Shown: in pieces, positions 1-7,865 of the stretch | Numbering within the stretch: the stretch's first letter is position 1 | How the letters are laid out: each line of letters starts with the position of its first letter | Source of the DNA: CAZLYK01 sp964563495 | GTDB taxonomy: Bacteria; Acidobacteriota; Blastocatellia; RBC074 | Assembly: GCA_964563495.1 (NCBI GenBank) | Contig: CAZLYK010000083.1 | Coordinates: forward strand, 1-22,357 | DNA length: 22,357 bases | Direction of reading: 5' to 3' | The notes under the pieces: model-generated | Seen by the model: only the letters and a program-made list of their open reading frames with translations | What the model was told of the DNA's origin: nothing | Databases searched by the model: none | Position numbers and translations under genes: made by a program

Positions 1-36
1 TAATCCTGTGAAAATCCTGTCAATCCTGTCTATTTC
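1..36 (-). repeat. AATAGACAGGAT-family intergenic repeat copy
   Basis: Read on the minus strand, the sequence starts 2 nt after the stop codon of the AIM24-like gene with AATAGACAGGAT (34-23). Two further ACAGGAT units follow, at spacings of 9 and 11 nt. The same 12-mer recurs in most other gaps of this window. The copy is cut by the left window edge, so its full length is unknown. It has no T-tract hairpin, so it is not called a terminator. Confidence 0.7.
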
Positions 37-909
37 CTATTGGCCGAAGACGCTTCCCAGGTTGACTCCGCCCCCGCTCGATTGGGTCGGGAAGAAAGGT
101 TTGAGGATGCCCGCAAAAGCTTCGAGATTGCGCGTCTGAATGAGCAACTCACCCGGCCCCGAAAATTCCGCGACGATGCCTTCTCCGCTGACCATACTCC
201 GGAACCAACCGGCGGTTGACGCTTTTCTCAATTCATAGGGCATATGGCCTTCCCAGGCGACGAGATGACCCGTATCGACGACGTAGCGCTCGCCGTGATT
301 GAGCTTCTTGCGATGGATCGCCCCGAACGAGGAGACGAGCAGCAGTCCAGAGCCCTGAACCTGCAGAACGAAGAGCCCCTCGCCGCCGAAGAACGTTCTG
401 GCTCCGCCCCAGCGGGTATCGATCTGGAGGCTGGTGTCTCCTGCCAGATAAGAGCTCGACTGGACGTAGAATGTCTGGTTGCTCATCTCGATCGCGGCGA
501 TATCGCCCGGGGCCGCCGGCGCAAAAGCCACTTCGCCGGGACCGCCCCGCGCGGTGAAGGTTGAAATAAAGGCCGATTCGCCGCCAACCGCACGCTTCAA
601 TGCGCCCATCAGTCCACCTTTCATCTGCGATTGCAATTCGACGTTGGCCGACATCGAGACCATGGCGCCCGCTTCAGCCTGGATGGATTGCTCGGCTTGC
701 AGCTTGACGACGGCGAGTGCGAAGGCGGAAGAATGAAGGACTTCGTAACCATAGCCGCGACCTGAACCCCGGCCGTCGCTGTCGATCCTGATTCCGGATC
801 TGGGCGCCTCTCCGCTTGCCGCCCCAACGCCGGCTCCGATTTGCCCGCCACAGATGCTGCAGAAACGCGCATCGTCCGGCAGGTTTGTTCCGCATTCTGG
901 ACATTTCAT
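37..909 (-). CDS. Zinc-ribbon plus AIM24-like (TIGR00266 type) protein
   Basis: This is a 290-residue protein. Residues 1-22 hold a C4 zinc ribbon (CPEC at 3-6 and CSIC at 17-20) of the short N-terminal type found on many bacterial cytosolic proteins. A Gly/Ser-rich linker to about residue 50 leads into a beta-rich region of the AIM24/TIGR00266 family, which contains QAEAGAMVSM, GGPGEVAFAPAAPGDI, YVVDTGHLVAWE and a C-terminal SGPGELLIQTR. The molecular function of the family is not known to me, although the fold is a beta-roll or trimer type. The start chosen is the ATG at 909, because AGGAGG (922-917) lies 7 nt upstream; an in-frame TTG at 915 would sit 1 nt from that site. There is no signal peptide or membrane segment. 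The gene is divergent from the caspase/CHAT operon with a shared ~160 bp intergenic region, and any functional link to it is only inference. Confidence 0.88.
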   Translation of the reverse strand: MKCPECGTNLPDDARFCSICGGQIGAGVGAASGEAPRSGIRIDSDGRGSGRGYGYEVLHSSAFALAVVKLQAEQSIQAEAGAMVSMSANVELQSQMKGGLMGALKRAVGGESAFISTFTARGGPGEVAFAPAAPGDIAAIEMSNQTFYVQSSSYLAGDTSLQIDTRWGGARTFFGGEGLFVLQVQGSGLLLVSSFGAIHRKKLNHGERYVVDTGHLVAWEGHMPYELRKASTAGWFRSMVSGEGIVAEFSGPGELLIQTRNLEAFAGILKPFFPTQSSGGGVNLGSVFGQ

Positions 910-952
910 AAGCAATCCTCCTCATCTATTGAGAATTTGCCAGCACTCACAG

Positions 953-974
953 CAGTTTAAGCCAAAACAAACTG
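953..974. promoter_or_regulatory. Small inverted repeat next to operon promoter
   Basis: CAGTTT (953-958) and AAACTG (969-974) form 6-bp inverted arms separated by 10 nt. They end 1 nt before the -35 box of the operon promoter and lie in the divergent region with the AIM24-like gene. The geometry would suit an operator, but arms this short arise by chance, so the call is weak. Confidence 0.25.
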
Positions 975-975
975 A

Positions 976-1003
976 TTGACGAGGCCCGGCATTGGGGTAT
1001 ACT
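976..1003 (+). promoter_or_regulatory. Sigma70-type promoter for caspase/CHAT operon
   Basis: TTGACG (976-981) and TATACT (998-1003) are separated by 16 nt, close to the TTGACA/TATAAT consensus. Transcription would start near 1010, giving a leader of about 60 nt before the chosen GTG at 1070. No other promoter-like pair as good was seen in front of the three-gene operon. Confidence 0.6.
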
Positions 1004-1069
1004 GCAGCCCGATCAGCCGCTTGATACTCAGCTTTGAGTTCTTTTGTCATCACACCGATGGAGGAAATC

Positions 1070-2533
1070 GTGGCTAACGGTCGGAAAGGCCTGATTTTTA
1101 TCAATGGAATTGACGGAACCACTGGCGGTTATCTGGTTGCGCCGATGGCGGAGCACGATACGGCGCAGCTGGCGATCAACAATCCCCCCGATCCAAACGT
1201 CTCCAATTCTCTGCGGCGTGTCGCCAAACAGATAACCGAGCCGCATCTGGGCGGGGCTTTTGACCTGGACCTGGAAGATCCGGCTCAAGCCGGGTGGGCG
1301 ATAATTTTTCATAAGGATGAAGATAAGAAAGTTAAGGACGCGCTCGCTCCTTTGATCGAGCATCGCCGCAAGCGGATCGGCAACGACGAGATCGTCAAAG
1401 TTCTGGAATATCGCGATGGTGAGTCCGTCACCCAATGGCTGGCGCGTTACAAGATAGCTTTTGGTCCGGTCGAGCCGGAGAAGGTCCCGTTTTACCTGCT
1501 CATCGTCGGTGACCCGCAGCGCATTCCCTTCACCTTCGGTCATTTACTCGACGCGGTCTACGGCGTCGGGCGGCTATCTTTCGAAACGGTTGACGGCTAC
1601 AAGAAATATGTCGAGAGCGTGATCGATTACGAGAAGGGGGCTAAAGCGCCGACGAGCAAGGAAGTGGTCTTCTGGGGGCCGAGCAACAAGAATGATCGTC
1701 CGACCAAATTAAGCTCTGAGTATCTGATCAAGCCGTTGGCGCAAGGGGGAGGCGGGAAGAAGAGCGTGATCGAAAGGGCCTCCGCCAAAGCCAACGTCAA
1801 ATTTCAGGCGAGATTGATCGTGCCCAAGGATTCGACCAAAGAGAATCTGCTCGGCGTGTTGAGCCCGGGGTCCGGCCAAAAGACGCCGAGCCTGCTCTTC
1901 ACCGCCAGCCACGGAATCGGCTGGCCGAGCGGGCACGCCGATCAGTTGAAAGCGCAGGGTGCGCTGCTCTCCCAGAATTTTCCCGGAGTCGGGCTGGGGC
2001 CGCTCAAGCCCGATCATTATTTGTCGGCGGTAGATCTGCCCAAGGATGCGAAGGTGCATGGGCTGATCGCTTTTCATTTCGCCTGCTTCAGCGCCGGGAC
2101 GCCGGATCGCGATCGTTTTTCTTATCAGCCGGGAGCGCCGCCGCCGGCGCTGGCGCCGAAGGCCTTCTTTTCGGCTCTGCCGCAAGCACTGCTCAGTCAC
2201 CCCAAAGGCGGAGCGCTGGGGGTGATCGGACACGTCGAGCGCGCCTGGCAAAACTCTATCATCACGGCGGGCGCCGGTCCGCAGCTGCTGCCCTTTGAAA
2301 ACACCATCGGGTTCATCCTCATGGGCTTGCCCCTCGGGTGGGCATTGAAAGAGTTCAATGAGCGGTATGCGGTGCAGTCGGCCAATCTTGCCGATGTAAT
2401 TAATAAAGTCAATCTGGGAAAAGTGGTCTCGGATGGGGAATTGGCCGCGCTCTGGTTGGAGCGTAATGACGCCGAAGGGTATCTGCTCTTTGGCGACCCG
2501 GCAGTCTGTTTGAGGAAGGATGCGTTGCAATGA
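1070..2533 (+). CDS. Gingipain/C25-like caspase-fold cysteine protease
   Basis: This is a 487-residue cytosolic protein predicted to be a clan CD cysteine protease. The putative catalytic dyad is His281 (TASHGIGW) and Cys339 (FHFACFSAG), each after a hydrophobic strand as in caspase folds. The motifs FYLLIVGDPQRIPF (about residues 140-155) and YLLFGDPAV near the C-terminus resemble the VGDP and GDP signatures around gingipain-type (C25) domains. There is no signal peptide, unlike secreted gingipains, so action inside the cell is likely. The start chosen is GTG 1070, with GGAGGA at 1060-1065. ATG 1058 and TTG 1034 are in-frame alternatives but lack such a site. The gene is first in a three-gene operon and its stop overlaps the next start (ATGA). 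Its substrate is unknown. The CHAT protein next door is one candidate, by inference only. The family assignment is by motif reading, without a search. Confidence 0.78.
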   Translation: MANGRKGLIFINGIDGTTGGYLVAPMAEHDTAQLAINNPPDPNVSNSLRRVAKQITEPHLGGAFDLDLEDPAQAGWAIIFHKDEDKKVKDALAPLIEHRRKRIGNDEIVKVLEYRDGESVTQWLARYKIAFGPVEPEKVPFYLLIVGDPQRIPFTFGHLLDAVYGVGRLSFETVDGYKKYVESVIDYEKGAKAPTSKEVVFWGPSNKNDRPTKLSSEYLIKPLAQGGGGKKSVIERASAKANVKFQARLIVPKDSTKENLLGVLSPGSGQKTPSLLFTASHGIGWPSGHADQLKAQGALLSQNFPGVGLGPLKPDHYLSAVDLPKDAKVHGLIAFHFACFSAGTPDRDRFSYQPGAPPPALAPKAFFSALPQALLSHPKGGALGVIGHVERAWQNSIITAGAGPQLLPFENTIGFILMGLPLGWALKEFNERYAVQSANLADVINKVNLGKVVSDGELAALWLERNDAEGYLLFGDPAVCLRKDALQ

Positions 2534-5500
2534 GCGCAGCGGTAGATGCGGTGGAGCCCGGTGATCAATGCTGGCTGCGAGTGCGGATCTTCGGCCGTAA
2601 AAAAGATGAGGGGGCCGTCTACCCGATCGAGGCCGAGCTGGACGATGGCAGCTGGTACGCCGGACGGTTGAATCTGGACGAAGCGGCGATGACGGAGCTC
2701 TTAGCTTTGGAATCGGAAGCGGAAGTCAGCCGCTACGGCGTCAATCTCGGCCGGCTTCTCTTCGATTCGATCAAGGAAGCATTTCTTCGCGGATGCGAGC
2801 GTTCGCGAGAGACGGCAAGCGGCCGGCTGCGTGTCCAGCTCTGGATCTCTCCCGAGTGCAGCGAGCTGCACGCTTTTATGTGGGAACGGGTCTTCGTCGA
2901 ATCGCAGGGGCAGTTGGTCTCGCTGTCGAGCTCGGATTGGACGCCATTTTCGCGGTTTACCCGGCTCTCAAAAGCCGAACCGAAAGCGATCACCGCGCGC
3001 CCGCTCAAGCTGCTGGTTGCGGTCGCCAACCCGACATCGCTTCCGCCGGCTTTCGAAGCGATCGATGTCGGGAAGGAGATAGAGAATCTGGCGGCGGCCC
3101 TGGCCGACGTCTCGGATCTGACGGTTACGATCATGCCGGGGCGAACCGGAATCCCTGAGGCTCTCCGTCAAAGTCTGCTCTCCAAGGGCTGTCTGATCGA
3201 TGATGGCCCAACCACGCCCGAGGCTCTGCAATTGCAGCTCGCTTCGCATCACGTTCTCCATTATCTGGGACACGGGACTTTTATTCGCGACAAAAAGCCC
3301 GAGGGTGGAAAGGCCAGGAGCGGGAAATCATATCTGCTGCTGGAAGACGAGCAGGGAGATTTTCAGCAGGTCAGCGATGAAGAGCTGGTAGCCCGGCTGG
3401 CGGCATTCAGGGATATCCCGAGATTGATCTTTCTGGCGTCGTGCGACACCGCCAAGCGCGATCCGCAAGACCCGCATCCATTCGTTGGTTTGGGGCCAAA
3501 GCTGGTCGAGGCCGGATTCCCGGCGGTGGTCGCCATGCAGGATAAAGTGCCGATGGCTCTGGCTCGCAGCCTGACGCTCTTCTTTTATCGCCACCTGCTC
3601 AACCACGGGCTGATCGATCAGGCACTCAATGAGTCGCGCAAGTTCCTGCTCGATGAGCAGCACCCCGATTGGGCGATCCCGGTCCTCTTTATGAGGACTC
3701 CGGGTGGGCGCCTGTTCGCCCCCAATCCTGTCCGCGAGGCGCTCGCCAGGATCAAAGATGCCCCTCTCTTCCAACCGCGCTGGCAATACGGTCACCTGCC
3801 GCTTGAGGCGGTTTTATTGACCGGGAAACAGACGAGATCGACCAACTGGGAACTCGTCGCGCAGCAGACGCAGGCCAGGGTCGACCTCTGGTCGCAGACG
3901 CTGGAGATCCTCAGACCCGACAAAAAAGAGATCGTCTCTCTCGCCATCACCGGTGAACGCGGCATGGCTCGTTCCACCCATCTCCGCCGGTTGATGCTCC
4001 ACACTGCCGTCCAGTCATGGGGGAACCCCGAGCAGTTGCAGGTCCTTCCGGTCTACCTCGATCTGACCAGGCTGCTCGACCGGACGGATCAATTTGTAGA
4101 CTTCCTGGCCATGTTCGCCGATAGTCTTAATCCATATTGGCCGGGTGGCATAAATAAAGAGCAGGCGGAGAAGCTGCTCATAGATGATGATCCGAAACTG
4201 AGGCTGCGGGTCATCGTTGATAACCTGGAAGATCTGCCCGAGGCTCAGCACCGGCTTGCGATCGAGGAGCTGCAGCGAAGCATCAAGCGGTATTTTGGCC
4301 ATCACCAATTGGTCATGGCTTTCGGTCACGGTGGCAACGAGACGAAAAATCTGCTGATTACTCATCTCCTGGATATCCAGCCAATGTCGCGGCGCGGAAT
4401 CCAGAAGTTCCTGCGAGATCTGATCGGCAGATCTGACGGCACTGCGCAGGAGGACGCGGCCGCGATCGAGCTGGGTGAAAGGCTGGCGACGGCGTTGGAA
4501 AAGACTCAGATGTTCGACCTCGCGGCCCAACCCTGGTTGATGGTTCGGATAGTCGAGCGGGCGCAGGAGGAGGTCCCCCGAATTCAGGAGAACGAAGTCT
4601 GGCCGCCGAGCCGGGCCCTGCTTCTCCGGGAAGTGGTCGAAGACAAAGTGCAGCGGGTTTCGCGCGAGCATGGCATGCAGGCGCGAGCGCTGGAAACGAT
4701 GTACGTGCTTGCCCGCATCATGCAATTTTCCGGCCGCCATAGCCTGCCGTTGCAGGAAGCGTTGCCGGCCATGGCCGTAGCCCGCGGCGATCGCGAATAC
4801 AAGCTGGATGAGCTGCTCGATCAACTGAGCAGGGCGGAATTGATGGCCATTTACGGGAATGAAGAGCTTCGCTTTCTCTACCTGCCGTTGCAGGCGTATT
4901 GCTGCGCACAGAGCCTGCTCGGCGATCTGCCGCCGGGCCATTCGGCTCAGTTCTGGGAAAAGATTGCCTCGGGTCTGGGAGGAATTAATCAGGTCAGGCG
5001 CTGGTTCGATACGCTCGTTCTGCTCTCCGGCCTGTTGACCAATCCCGATGAGCTCCTGGATCAGGTCATCTACGGCGAGTCATTCGGTGAGACCGAGAAA
5101 GTTTTTCTCGCCGCACGATGCCTGCTCGAGAGCGACCGTGTCCGCGAGCATCGGGCGATTCGCGCGGCGACTCAAGCCGAGACCATGACCGATCAGTTGC
5201 GCGATGCCCTGACCTGGCTGCTGCGCCAGCAGCGCCGCGCCGCCGGGACCAACAAACTTACTGAACAGGTCTCCAAAACTCTCCTCAACCTGATCAATTC
5301 TTATCGCCGGGAGAAGCGGAAAATTAACGGAGCCGTGGCCGACGCCAAGCCGGAGCAACCCGACTCCGCTAAAAATGAGGCGGGGCAATTGCTCGATGCC
5401 TTGCGCAACCTGCTCGAACGCGGCCAGATCGTCGGGTCAAGGTATGTCGCCGACCGTGTCATGGAATCCCTGATCTGGCGCAGCAGCAGCGTCAATGAGC

Positions 5501-6450
5501 CGCGCTCCTATCAAAGGTTGCGCGCGATTGAAGAATTGGGGCGGCTGCGCAGACCCGAAATCGTTTCTTACCTCGCCCGCGTGGCCATGACCCGAGTGCG
5601 CGTAACCTGGGGCAAGACGCTCAAATTCGAGTATGGCGGCATTCGCCAGTCGGCCGGCCGCGCACTGCGCCGGATGATGCCGGAATTCGAGGCCGATCTG
5701 AAGCAGCTCGACCCGGCGCTGGTGGCTGTGATCGAGCTCTGGAGAGGCCGAAAAATAGACGAGTTGACGATCCTCTTGAGAAAAACCAGGCGTCAATGCA
5801 CGGCTGAGCAGATTAGGGAAGGCGTGCCCGAGATGGCGGCTTTCGCCCTCGGCGATATTCGAACCGACTCGGCGCGCCAGGTTCTGTATCAAACTTTTCT
5901 CGACCGGAAGACCTCGCCGGATACGCGATGGGCAATTGCCGATGCGCTCACGGGCTTCGACCCGGAAGAGGTGACAAACGAGATCCTCAACAAATTGATC
6001 CCGACAACTGAAGAGCTCGAAGACAATCGGTATCAGATCAGTCAGGCTCCCCATTCGCGGTGGTTCGAGATACTGATCTATCTGATCGGCGAATTGCGCA
6101 GCTACGATCAACTCAACCGCAAGTTCATCGAGAGATTTATCAGGGACCCGCGCGTCAGCTTTGCCCTCAAAGGGCGCGCGATACTGGCCGTCGGTAATCT
6201 CGGCCTGCAGGAATGGAGCGATGAGTTGGAGCAGGTCGCTTTGGGAAATTTCAGCGCCGTCAATCTTGATCAGCGCCAGTTCCGGAGGGCGGATCCGTAC
6301 TTGAAGATCAAAGCGCTCCAGGGCCTGTCGCAGATCGGCGATCGCGAGACATTGCGGCGACTCCGGGACCACCATCAAGACTGGTCGCCCGAAGTCGAGA
6401 GAACCTTTTATATGATGAGCGAGGAGATCAATTGGAGACTGAGCGCCTAA
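2530..6450 (+). CDS. CHAT protease / NACHT-like STAND / HEAT-repeat protein
   Basis: This 1306-residue multidomain protein starts at ATG 2530, overlapping the previous stop by 4 nt. Residues about 45-150 match the region that precedes CHAT catalytic domains (GRLLFDSIKEAFLR; LRVQLWISPEC followed by MWERVF). The CHAT domain spans about 165-395, with putative catalytic His248 (YLGHGTF) and Cys305 (FLASCDTAK) and a typical ending (AGFPAVVAMQ, WAIPVLFM). Residues about 430-690 look NACHT-like. They carry a P-loop-position sequence GERGMARST (475-483) with Arg481 where Lys is expected, a Walker B-like VIVDNLEDL (561-569), and a following DIQPMSRRGIQKFL. Residues about 985-1306 are helical, with HEAT-like repeats such as AAFALGDIRTDSARQVL and LKIKALQGLSQIGDRETLRRL. 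The family logic is that repeats sense, the STAND module switches and the CHAT domain cleaves. ATP use is doubtful given the missing Lys. No signal peptide or membrane segment was seen. Confidence 0.85.
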   Translation: MSAAVDAVEPGDQCWLRVRIFGRKKDEGAVYPIEAELDDGSWYAGRLNLDEAAMTELLALESEAEVSRYGVNLGRLLFDSIKEAFLRGCERSRETASGRLRVQLWISPECSELHAFMWERVFVESQGQLVSLSSSDWTPFSRFTRLSKAEPKAITARPLKLLVAVANPTSLPPAFEAIDVGKEIENLAAALADVSDLTVTIMPGRTGIPEALRQSLLSKGCLIDDGPTTPEALQLQLASHHVLHYLGHGTFIRDKKPEGGKARSGKSYLLLEDEQGDFQQVSDEELVARLAAFRDIPRLIFLASCDTAKRDPQDPHPFVGLGPKLVEAGFPAVVAMQDKVPMALARSLTLFFYRHLLNHGLIDQALNESRKFLLDEQHPDWAIPVLFMRTPGGRLFAPNPVREALARIKDAPLFQPRWQYGHLPLEAVLLTGKQTRSTNWELVAQQTQARVDLWSQTLEILRPDKKEIVSLAITGERGMARSTHLRRLMLHTAVQSWGNPEQLQVLPVYLDLTRLLDRTDQFVDFLAMFADSLNPYWPGGINKEQAEKLLIDDDPKLRLRVIVDNLEDLPEAQHRLAIEELQRSIKRYFGHHQLVMAFGHGGNETKNLLITHLLDIQPMSRRGIQKFLRDLIGRSDGTAQEDAAAIELGERLATALEKTQMFDLAAQPWLMVRIVERAQEEVPRIQENEVWPPSRALLLREVVEDKVQRVSREHGMQARALETMYVLARIMQFSGRHSLPLQEALPAMAVARGDREYKLDELLDQLSRAELMAIYGNEELRFLYLPLQAYCCAQSLLGDLPPGHSAQFWEKIASGLGGINQVRRWFDTLVLLSGLLTNPDELLDQVIYGESFGETEKVFLAARCLLESDRVREHRAIRAATQAETMTDQLRDALTWLLRQQRRAAGTNKLTEQVSKTLLNLINSYRREKRKINGAVADAKPEQPDSAKNEAGQLLDALRNLLERGQIVGSRYVADRVMESLIWRSSSVNEPRSYQRLRAIEELGRLRRPEIVSYLARVAMTRVRVTWGKTLKFEYGGIRQSAGRALRRMMPEFEADLKQLDPALVAVIELWRGRKIDELTILLRKTRRQCTAEQIREGVPEMAAFALGDIRTDSARQVLYQTFLDRKTSPDTRWAIADALTGFDPEEVTNEILNKLIPTTEELEDNRYQISQAPHSRWFEILIYLIGELRSYDQLNRKFIERFIRDPRVSFALKGRAILAVGNLGLQEWSDELEQVALGNFSAVNLDQRQFRRADPYLKIKALQGLSQIGDRETLRRLRDHHQDWSPEVERTFYMMSEEINWRLSA

Positions 6451-6467
6451 AATCCCTGGGAGTAATT

Positions 6468-7787
6468 ATGCCAATCCGAGAAATCCCGAATACCAATCTG
6501 AGTTACTATCTGGTCAATTTTGACAGCCAGGGACGTGAGCGCGCCGCCGATGATGGGCGCCTGCTCAGTCAGGTCATCCTCGAGGACCTGGCGCAGCAAG
6601 CGATCACCGATGTCTTTATCATGAGCCACGGGTGGTTGGGTGATATTCCCTCGGCGATCAACCAGTACGATCGATGGGTATCCAACTTGATGGGGTGCGC
6701 GGCGGATCTTGAATTGATCAAGCAGAAGCGCCCCGGATTCAAGCCGCTCCTGATCGGGCTGCACTGGCCGAGCAAGCCGTTCGGTGACGAGGATGCCGGC
6801 GGGGCATTCGATCTGAATCCGGCCGGATCGGCGAGTGGAGCGGAAGTGATCGAGGAGGCGATCACCAAACAGATCGAACTGCTGGATGCGCCGGATGAGG
6901 TACGGCCGCAGCTCGAGACGATCTTCAAAGCTTATCTCGAATTGGATAATCCCGCGACCCTCCCTGATGAGGTACGCCGGGCCTACTTGTCGCTCAACCG
7001 GGCCCTGGGGTTGGCGGATGATGATCGTGCGGGTTTCGATCCGGAAGAGATCTTCCATAACACCATCGAAGCCGAAGAGGATGAGGAGCTGTTCGGCAGT
7101 TTCGGCGGCTTCAGTCTGGGCGATCTTCTGGCTCCGCTGAGGATGCTCAGCTTCTGGCGGATGAAAGACCGCGCCCGCTCCTTCGGCGAAACCGGAGCCG
7201 GTGCATTGCTCCGCAAGATGCAGCACACCGCCGCCGGCCGCGACGTGCGGTTTCACCTCATGGGGCACAGCTTCGGCTGCATAGTCGTGACGGCGATGAC
7301 CGCCGGCTCAGCCCAAGGCGTCGAGCCGGAAAAGCCGGTCAATTCGATCATGCTGGTTCAGGGGGCTTTGTCATTGTGGGCTTACTGCCCGAGTATTCCA
7401 TCAAAACAGGAGAAGGCCGGTTACTTCAATCCACTGATCAGTCACAATCGAGTCAGCGGGCCGATTGTGACTACGCAATCCGAGCACGATACGGCGGTCG
7501 GGTTGATGTATCCGCTCGCCGCCGGGATCAAGCGACAGGTCGCTTTTGGCGTTGAGCTGCCGAAGTACGGCGCGATTGGAACGTTCGGAATTCAGGGACT
7601 CGAAGGGCGCACCGATTCATTGAAGCTGGAAGACGAGAATCACCATTACGGATTCAAACCGGGGCGCATTTACAACCTCGAAAGCAGCCAGGTGATCAGC
7701 CGCAAGGAGGGGGCGGCGGGGGCGCACAGCGATATCGCTCATCCCGAAGTCGCGCACGCCTGGTGGGAGGCGGTCATGGTTGATTAG
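6468..7787 (+). CDS. Alpha/beta-hydrolase (lipase/esterase-like)
   Basis: This is a 439-residue serine hydrolase of the alpha/beta fold. MSHGW (His54-Gly55) after a hydrophobic strand is the oxyanion-loop position. HLMGHSFG holds the nucleophile elbow with Ser268. His420 in GAHSDIAH is the likely catalytic base, near the C-terminus where the fold places it. The acid residue was not identified with certainty. Between about residues 100 and 240 there is an acidic insertion or cap. No signal peptide was found, so it is probably cytosolic. The start chosen is ATG 6468 with GGGAG at 6458-6462; a TTG at 6432 inside the preceding gene is the longer alternative. It lies 17 nt after the CHAT gene, so it is very likely the last gene of the same operon. 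The substrate is unknown. A lipid or ester target, and an effector role, are inference from context. Confidence 0.8.
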   Translation: MPIREIPNTNLSYYLVNFDSQGRERAADDGRLLSQVILEDLAQQAITDVFIMSHGWLGDIPSAINQYDRWVSNLMGCAADLELIKQKRPGFKPLLIGLHWPSKPFGDEDAGGAFDLNPAGSASGAEVIEEAITKQIELLDAPDEVRPQLETIFKAYLELDNPATLPDEVRRAYLSLNRALGLADDDRAGFDPEEIFHNTIEAEEDEELFGSFGGFSLGDLLAPLRMLSFWRMKDRARSFGETGAGALLRKMQHTAAGRDVRFHLMGHSFGCIVVTAMTAGSAQGVEPEKPVNSIMLVQGALSLWAYCPSIPSKQEKAGYFNPLISHNRVSGPIVTTQSEHDTAVGLMYPLAAGIKRQVAFGVELPKYGAIGTFGIQGLEGRTDSLKLEDENHHYGFKPGRIYNLESSQVISRKEGAAGAHSDIAHPEVAHAWWEAVMVD

Positions 7788-7789
7788 TG

Positions 7790-7843
7790 AATAATAGACA
7801 GGATCGACAAGATTTTTACAGGATCCGGCGAGTTTCCGGATCG
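7790..7843 (+). repeat. AATAGACAGGAT-family repeat, left of LamG gene
   Basis: The repeat begins just after the hydrolase stop (core AATAGACAGGAT at 7793-7804). It continues with ACAAGAT and ACAGGAT units and ends in a small hairpin (GATCCGG pairing with CCGGATC). The reverse complement of 8759-8808 matches it at about 43 of 50 positions by hand alignment, so the LamG gene is flanked by inverted copies. Confidence 0.75.
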
Positions 7844-7865
7844 AATACCAATAGAAAGGAGCACT

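Noticed and set aside
4015..4941. Long minus-strand open frame opposite the CHAT-NACHT gene (and similar ones at 5437-6378, 1709-2530 and 6447-7268)
   Set aside because: The + strand frame has recognisable domains throughout. The antisense products show no family motif, and such frames are expected opposite GC-rich coding sequence.
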